In this document: positions 60,178 through 64,000 of the stretch, in pieces | How the letters are laid out: every line of letters starts with the position of its first letter | How positions within the stretch are numbered: the first letter of the stretch is position 1 | Assembly (NCBI RefSeq): GCF_014639155.1 | Contig: NZ_BMFT01000001.1 | Span: 744,001-808,000, forward strand | Direction: 5' to 3' | DNA length: 64,000 nucleotides | From: Paenibacillus segetis | GTDB lineage: Bacteria > Bacillota > Bacilli > Paenibacillales > Paenibacillaceae | Made by a program: the position numbers and the translations under genes | Notes under the pieces: generated by a model | The model's database searches: none | The model's input: only the letters and a program-made list of their open reading frames with translations | What the model was told of the DNA's origin: nothing

Positions 60178-62019
60178 ATGAATTTGGTAGAACTTCATAT
60201 GGAACAAGCCCAGGCTTATTTGCAAAAATACTACGGTTACCCCGATTTCCGTGAAGGACAGCGTAAAATTGTGGAGAGTGTGCTCTCAGGCTCAGATACT
60301 CTTGGCATTATGCCAACGGGTGGGGGCAAGTCAATTTGTTACCAAATCCCGGCTTTGATCTTGCCGGGGCTGACGCTGGTTGTGTCACCGCTTATTTCAT
60401 TGATGAAGGATCAAGTGGATGCACTTACAACGATGGGAGTGCCAGCAGCTTATATTAACAGTACACTTTCTGGTAAAGAAGTGAACGACCGCATCCGGGC
60501 TGCAAAGCGTGGTGAGCTTAAGCTGCTCTATGTTGCACCTGAACGGCTGGAGCTGGACTGGTTCCGTGACGAGATGAGCAGTTTAGAAATTTCTTGCGTC
60601 GCAGTAGATGAAGCGCACTGTGTATCTCAGTGGGGTCACGATTTTCGGACGAGTTATCTCGCTGTATCGCCATTTGTGAACGGGCTACCCGAGCGTCCGA
60701 TCGTAGCAGCATTTACCGCAACGGCAACACCGGAAGTCATGGATGATATGATCCGGTTACTTCGTTTGGAGGAACCGTCTTTATTTATTACCGGATTAGG
60801 TCGAGATAACCTCTCCATGTCGGTGCTACGTGGCGAGAATAAACGTGAATTCGTTTTGAATTACGCGGAGACTCATGCCCATCAGCCAGGAATCGTATAT
60901 GCGGCAACACGCAAAGAGGTTGATGATCTATACGAGCGTTTGCGTCAATCGGGTATACCAGCTGGTCGGTACCATGCAGGCTTACCAGATCGCGAACGTG
61001 AGGAGAGCCAAGAAGCGTTTCTTTACGATGATATTCGCGTCATGGTAGCGACGAACGCGTTTGGTATGGGAATCGACAAGTCGAACGTTCGCTACGTCAT
61101 TCACTACAATATGCCTAAGAATATGGAAGCTTATGTACAGGAAGCGGGACGAGCGGGGCGTGATGGTGAGCCCAGCGATTGTATTCTGCTCTTTAGTCCT
61201 CAGGATATCATGACACAAAAATTTCTGATTGAGCAAAATCCCCAAGATGGGGAGCGGAAGCGGAATGAATATCGCAAGCTTCAACAAATGATCGAGTATT
61301 GTTATTCAACCAATTGTCTAAGATGGGGGATGTTAGACTATTTTGGAGAAGTTCATGATCGTAAGCCTTGCGGTATTTGTAGTTCTTGCCGAGACGAACG
61401 TGAATTGGTTGATATGACCGTCGATGCGCAGATTATTTTCTCCTGTATCCATCGGATGCGTGAACGTTTCGGAGTTTCATTGGTTGCTTCGGTATTAAAA
61501 GGTTCGCAGAACAAGAAGGTTCTTCAATACGGATTTGATACTCTACCTACTTATGGAATGATGCGACGACGCACGGAGAAAGAAATATCAGAACTCATTA
61601 ATCTTTTAATTGCGGAAGGCTATCTAGCTTTGACTGAAGGTCAGTATCCGGTAGTCCGCCTACAACCGTTATCGGTTGACGTATTAAAAGGACAGCATCA
61701 GGTCATGATGCGTGCTCCAGAACCTGTGTTGTCCAAAACTGCTAGTAGTAGTGGGAGTCGTCGAAGAGGTAATGCTTATGATGACGGACCTTCAGCGGTT
61801 AATGAGACGATATTTGAGCAGCTTCGCCTGATCCGTCGTGAATTAGCCGAGCGGGATCGTGTTCCTTCTTATATTATTTTCAATGATGCAACACTTCGTG
61901 AGATGAGTATGATCTGTCCAACCACGGAGTCGGATATGTTAAGAATTAAAGGGGTCGGTGAGGTCAAATACCGTAAGTATGGCCGGCCATTTCTTGAGTT
62001 TTTTCAAAATATGGAATAG
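60178..62019 (+). CDS. recQ: ATP-dependent DNA helicase RecQ
   Basis: This protein of about 613 residues has the RecQ layout: helicase core with MPTGGGKSICYQ, DEAH-type VAVDEAHCVSQWGHDFR, FTATAT, GIVYAATRKE, AFGMGIDKSNVRYVIH and QEAGRAGRDGE; then the zinc domain (CYSTNCLRWGML...CGICSSC), a winged-helix RQC part, and an HRDC domain at the end (about 540-610). It unwinds DNA in repair. The frame opens at GTG 60154, but AAGGAG at 60163-60168 points to ATG 60178. It probably forms an operon with the radical SAM gene 11 bases downstream. Confidence 0.93.
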   Translation: MNLVELHMEQAQAYLQKYYGYPDFREGQRKIVESVLSGSDTLGIMPTGGGKSICYQIPALILPGLTLVVSPLISLMKDQVDALTTMGVPAAYINSTLSGKEVNDRIRAAKRGELKLLYVAPERLELDWFRDEMSSLEISCVAVDEAHCVSQWGHDFRTSYLAVSPFVNGLPERPIVAAFTATATPEVMDDMIRLLRLEEPSLFITGLGRDNLSMSVLRGENKREFVLNYAETHAHQPGIVYAATRKEVDDLYERLRQSGIPAGRYHAGLPDREREESQEAFLYDDIRVMVATNAFGMGIDKSNVRYVIHYNMPKNMEAYVQEAGRAGRDGEPSDCILLFSPQDIMTQKFLIEQNPQDGERKRNEYRKLQQMIEYCYSTNCLRWGMLDYFGEVHDRKPCGICSSCRDERELVDMTVDAQIIFSCIHRMRERFGVSLVASVLKGSQNKKVLQYGFDTLPTYGMMRRRTEKEISELINLLIAEGYLALTEGQYPVVRLQPLSVDVLKGQHQVMMRAPEPVLSKTASSSGSRRRGNAYDDGPSAVNETIFEQLRLIRRELAERDRVPSYIIFNDATLREMSMICPTTESDMLRIKGVGEVKYRKYGRPFLEFFQNME

Positions 62020-62030
62020 GGTTGTGAATT

Positions 62031-63803
62031 ATGAAAGTCATCTTGTCTACATTAAATGCTAAATATATACACACATCATTAGCGATACGGTTACTGAAGG
62101 CATACAGCGAGCACCAATTTGACATCGAGTTAGCTGAGTATACAATCAAGGATCCTGTAATGAATGTTGTATCTGATCTATTTCAGCGCAAACCGGATGT
62201 CATTGGATTCTCGTGTTACATTTGGAATATTGAAGAGACTATTCGTTTGGCTGATCTCTTAAAGAAGGTGCTACCGGATTGCAAAATCGTGTTGGGTGGA
62301 CCTGAAGTTTCATATGATACGCAGTATTGGATGGAACGGGCGAAGAATGTTGACTTTATCGTGATGGGAGATGGAGAAGAGACCTTTCATCATCTCTTAC
62401 AGGAGATAGAGGGCGACCAGAAGTACCATTATGTATTTGGTGCCGCTTATCGTAAGGGAGATGAAGTTGTTGTTAACCCGGGGCGACCGAAAAGTGATCT
62501 GAATACCTTACCGACACCTCATCGCTTTCCTGATGACCTTCCAGATTTAGGTAAACGAATCGTGTACTTTGAGACAAGCCGTGGTTGTCCGTTTAGCTGC
62601 CAATTTTGTCTCTCTAGTATAGAAGTAGGCGTACGTTATTACGATATTGAACGGGTCAAGTCGGACCTGCTTTACTTGATTGATAATGGCGCAAAAATAA
62701 TTAAATTTTTGGACCGTACATTCAACATTAACCGTAGTTATGCGATGGAAATGTTTCAATTCCTTATTGAGAATCATAAGGGTTGTGTATTCCAATTTGA
62801 AATTACAGCTGACATTATGCGTCCAGAGGTTCTTGATTATTTAGCTGAGAATGCCCCGCCTGGTATTTTCCGCTTCGAGATTGGGGTACAGTCGACCAAT
62901 GACGCCACGAATGAACTCGTTAAACGTCGCCAGAACTTTACCAAACTTTCCCGAACGGTCATGAAGATCAAGAACAGCGGGAATATTGATCAGCATCTTG
63001 ACCTTATTGCCGGATTACCTGAAGAGGATTACGCTAGCTTCCGCAAAACTTTCAATGATGTGTTCGCCATGCGTCCAGAGGAACTTCAGCTTGGATTTCT
63101 GAAGATGTTGAGAGGAACCGGACTGCGAAATGAAGCTGCTAAATATAACTATGTTTACATGGATCATGCACCTTATGAAATCCTTGGAAATGACGTCATG
63201 CCTTTCTCAGATATCATCTCTTTGAAGCGGCTAGAAGATGTACTAGAGAAATATTGGAATGCACATCGAATGGATCATACGCTTAACTATTTGATGAAAT
63301 ATGAATTTGAATCGCCGTTCGATTTCTTCCAGGAGTTTGGTGATTACTGGGAAGAGCAGGGATGGCAACGTATTGGTCACCAACTTGAAGATTTGTTCAC
63401 CCGTCTACAACAATTTCTAACTCGGCGTGGTCTCAAAGAGCCAGGGATCGTTCTTGGTCTGATGAAGTTGGATTATTTCCTGGGTCATAAATATAAGCCG
63501 CGGAAAATATGGTGGGAGGATCGGACACCTAAAGACATGCGTGTGAGTTACTTCAAGAAACTCGCAGATGAGCCTTCTAAGGTATCTGATGATTTTGCAG
63601 CTCGTCATCTCGATGAACGTGAATTACTGAAATTCGCGGTAGTTGAAGAGCTTCCATTCCTGCTGAATGACGTATTAGAGGATAAGGTTATTACGGAGTC
63701 TAATGGTCAGGGTTCATTACTTGTGATCTTGTATCAGCAATCAGAAGATGAGGTTCCGGTCTTTTATTCCATGCCCTTAGTACCAACACAAAATGGGGGA
63801 TAG
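62031..63803 (+). CDS. B12-binding domain radical SAM protein (DUF4080)
   Basis: This 590-residue protein has an N-terminal B12-binding-like domain (about 1-145, MKVILSTLNAKYIHTSLAIR, VIGFSCYIWNIEE, VLGGPEVSY, MGDGEETF) and a radical SAM domain with SRGCPFSCQFCLSS (CxxxCxxC, about residue 185). The last about 250 residues fit DUF4080. The usual DxHxxG cobalamin motif is not seen, so B12 binding is uncertain. Function is unknown. It starts at ATG 62031, 11 bases after recQ. It is interesting that the window also holds a cobalamin locus, but no link is shown. Confidence 0.85.
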   Translation: MKVILSTLNAKYIHTSLAIRLLKAYSEHQFDIELAEYTIKDPVMNVVSDLFQRKPDVIGFSCYIWNIEETIRLADLLKKVLPDCKIVLGGPEVSYDTQYWMERAKNVDFIVMGDGEETFHHLLQEIEGDQKYHYVFGAAYRKGDEVVVNPGRPKSDLNTLPTPHRFPDDLPDLGKRIVYFETSRGCPFSCQFCLSSIEVGVRYYDIERVKSDLLYLIDNGAKIIKFLDRTFNINRSYAMEMFQFLIENHKGCVFQFEITADIMRPEVLDYLAENAPPGIFRFEIGVQSTNDATNELVKRRQNFTKLSRTVMKIKNSGNIDQHLDLIAGLPEEDYASFRKTFNDVFAMRPEELQLGFLKMLRGTGLRNEAAKYNYVYMDHAPYEILGNDVMPFSDIISLKRLEDVLEKYWNAHRMDHTLNYLMKYEFESPFDFFQEFGDYWEEQGWQRIGHQLEDLFTRLQQFLTRRGLKEPGIVLGLMKLDYFLGHKYKPRKIWWEDRTPKDMRVSYFKKLADEPSKVSDDFAARHLDERELLKFAVVEELPFLLNDVLEDKVITESNGQGSLLVILYQQSEDEVPVFYSMPLVPTQNGG

Positions 63804-63841
63804 ACTTATCTAGTAAAATTATTGTCGAATAGTAGCAGAAT

Positions 63842-63873
63842 AAAATCCACTTGACTTTGGTCAAGTGGATTTT
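63842..63873. terminator. Terminator between convergent genes
   Basis: AAAATCCACTTGAC (63842-63855 region) pairs perfectly with GTCAAGTGGATTTT, with a four-base loop. It serves the radical SAM gene and the convergent hydrolase. Confidence 0.88.
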
Positions 63874-63906
63874 ATGTTAAACAGGCTGAACATTTAATTG
63901 GTGAAG

Positions 63907-64000
63907 TTACTTCGTGTGACGAACTAACCAATCGACAACATCTGCAGTCACTTCGTCCCGATTCGTTTCATTAAGCATTTCGTGTCTTCCGCCCGGGTAC
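63907..64000 (-). CDS. Alpha/beta hydrolase, C-terminal end (partial)
   Basis: The minus strand encodes the last 30 residues of a protein, starting YPGGRHEMLNETNRDEV and ending LVRHTK before TAA at 63907-63909. GGRHEMLNE is typical of the catalytic-His region of monoacylglycerol lipase or lysophospholipase-like alpha/beta hydrolases. The rest lies beyond the window edge. Confidence 0.72.
   Translation of the reverse strand, partial: YPGGRHEMLNETNRDEVTADVVDWLVRHTK

Noticed and set aside
62031..63803. Treating the DUF4080 protein as part of the cobalamin pathway
   Set aside because: It has only a B12-binding-like fold without the DxHxxG motif and lies 35 kb from the locus beside recQ.

Overview
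The window looks like a chromosomal segment of a low-to-mid GC, spore-former-type Firmicute, most likely Paenibacillus or a close relative. The reasons are strong AGGAGG-type ribosome binding sites, frequent TTG and GTG starts, long intrinsic terminators, a YesM/YesN sugar-sensing pair, a GH5-X2-CBM46 cellulase layout, copper-amine-oxidase-like stalk domains and a Bacillus-type Zur operator. Genus is inferred from gene style, not from a marker gene. No rRNA, tRNA, CRISPR array, prophage or intact transposase was seen.

Layout. 0-10.5 kb: end of an unknown gene with a TetR regulator, an orphan CysA-type ATPase, a PhnP-like metallo-hydrolase, a HAD phosphatase, a block of amj (lipid II flippase), a GNAT acetyltransferase, a phosphoesterase with altered metal ligands and a small membrane protein, then a divergent MFS/LysR pair. 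10.5-12.5 kb: lipoate ligase and PPK2 kinase, then a 168 bp MITE-like element. 12.8-16.4 kb and 19.4-26.9 kb: two halves of a cobinamide salvage and cobalamin assembly locus (cobD-cbiZ-cbiB-cobC; btuFCD-cobT-cobU-cobS-cbiP), the second behind a cobalamin riboswitch. They are split by an RNA methyltransferase-like gene and an unusual chemoreceptor. A sharply GC-rich patch covers the cbiZ/cbiB junction.

26.9-31.5 kb: a c-di-AMP (ydaO-type) riboswitch ahead of a divergent KamA-family radical SAM gene, a palindrome-packed intergenic region, a chemoreceptor, and a preQ1 riboswitch ahead of a queuosine-precursor transporter. 31.6-38.5 kb: M24 peptidase, a DHA2 efflux pump with a PadR regulator, a 2-hydroxyacid dehydrogenase, a stalk-domain lipoprotein and a flavodoxin-like protein. 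38.6-43.8 kb: a zinc-starvation regulon with two Zur operators (NusG-II protein; COG0523 chaperone, a zinc-saving L33, znuCBA), then an ArsR-type regulator. 44-47.8 kb: DEAD-box helicase, L25/Ctc, a nucleotidyltransferase behind a possible attenuator, and a GNAT. 47.8-57.2 kb: a carbohydrate module (YesM/YesN, ABC importer, beta-propeller glycosidase, GH5 cellulase with a cre site). 57.3-64 kb: an APH-like kinase, an RlmCD-type methyltransferase, RecQ, a B12-binding-domain radical SAM protein, and the end of an alpha/beta hydrolase.

The best candidate for something undescribed is a family of three nested palindromic elements (one near 2.2 kb, two near 28.4 and 28.8 kb). They share two conserved sequence strands, while the stems around those strands differ in sequence but keep pairing. 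That is the pattern of covariation expected of a structured RNA or a mobile palindrome. Other leads are the c-di-AMP switch on the atypical KamA gene, the start-stop leader ahead of the nucleotidyltransferase, and the MITE-like element.
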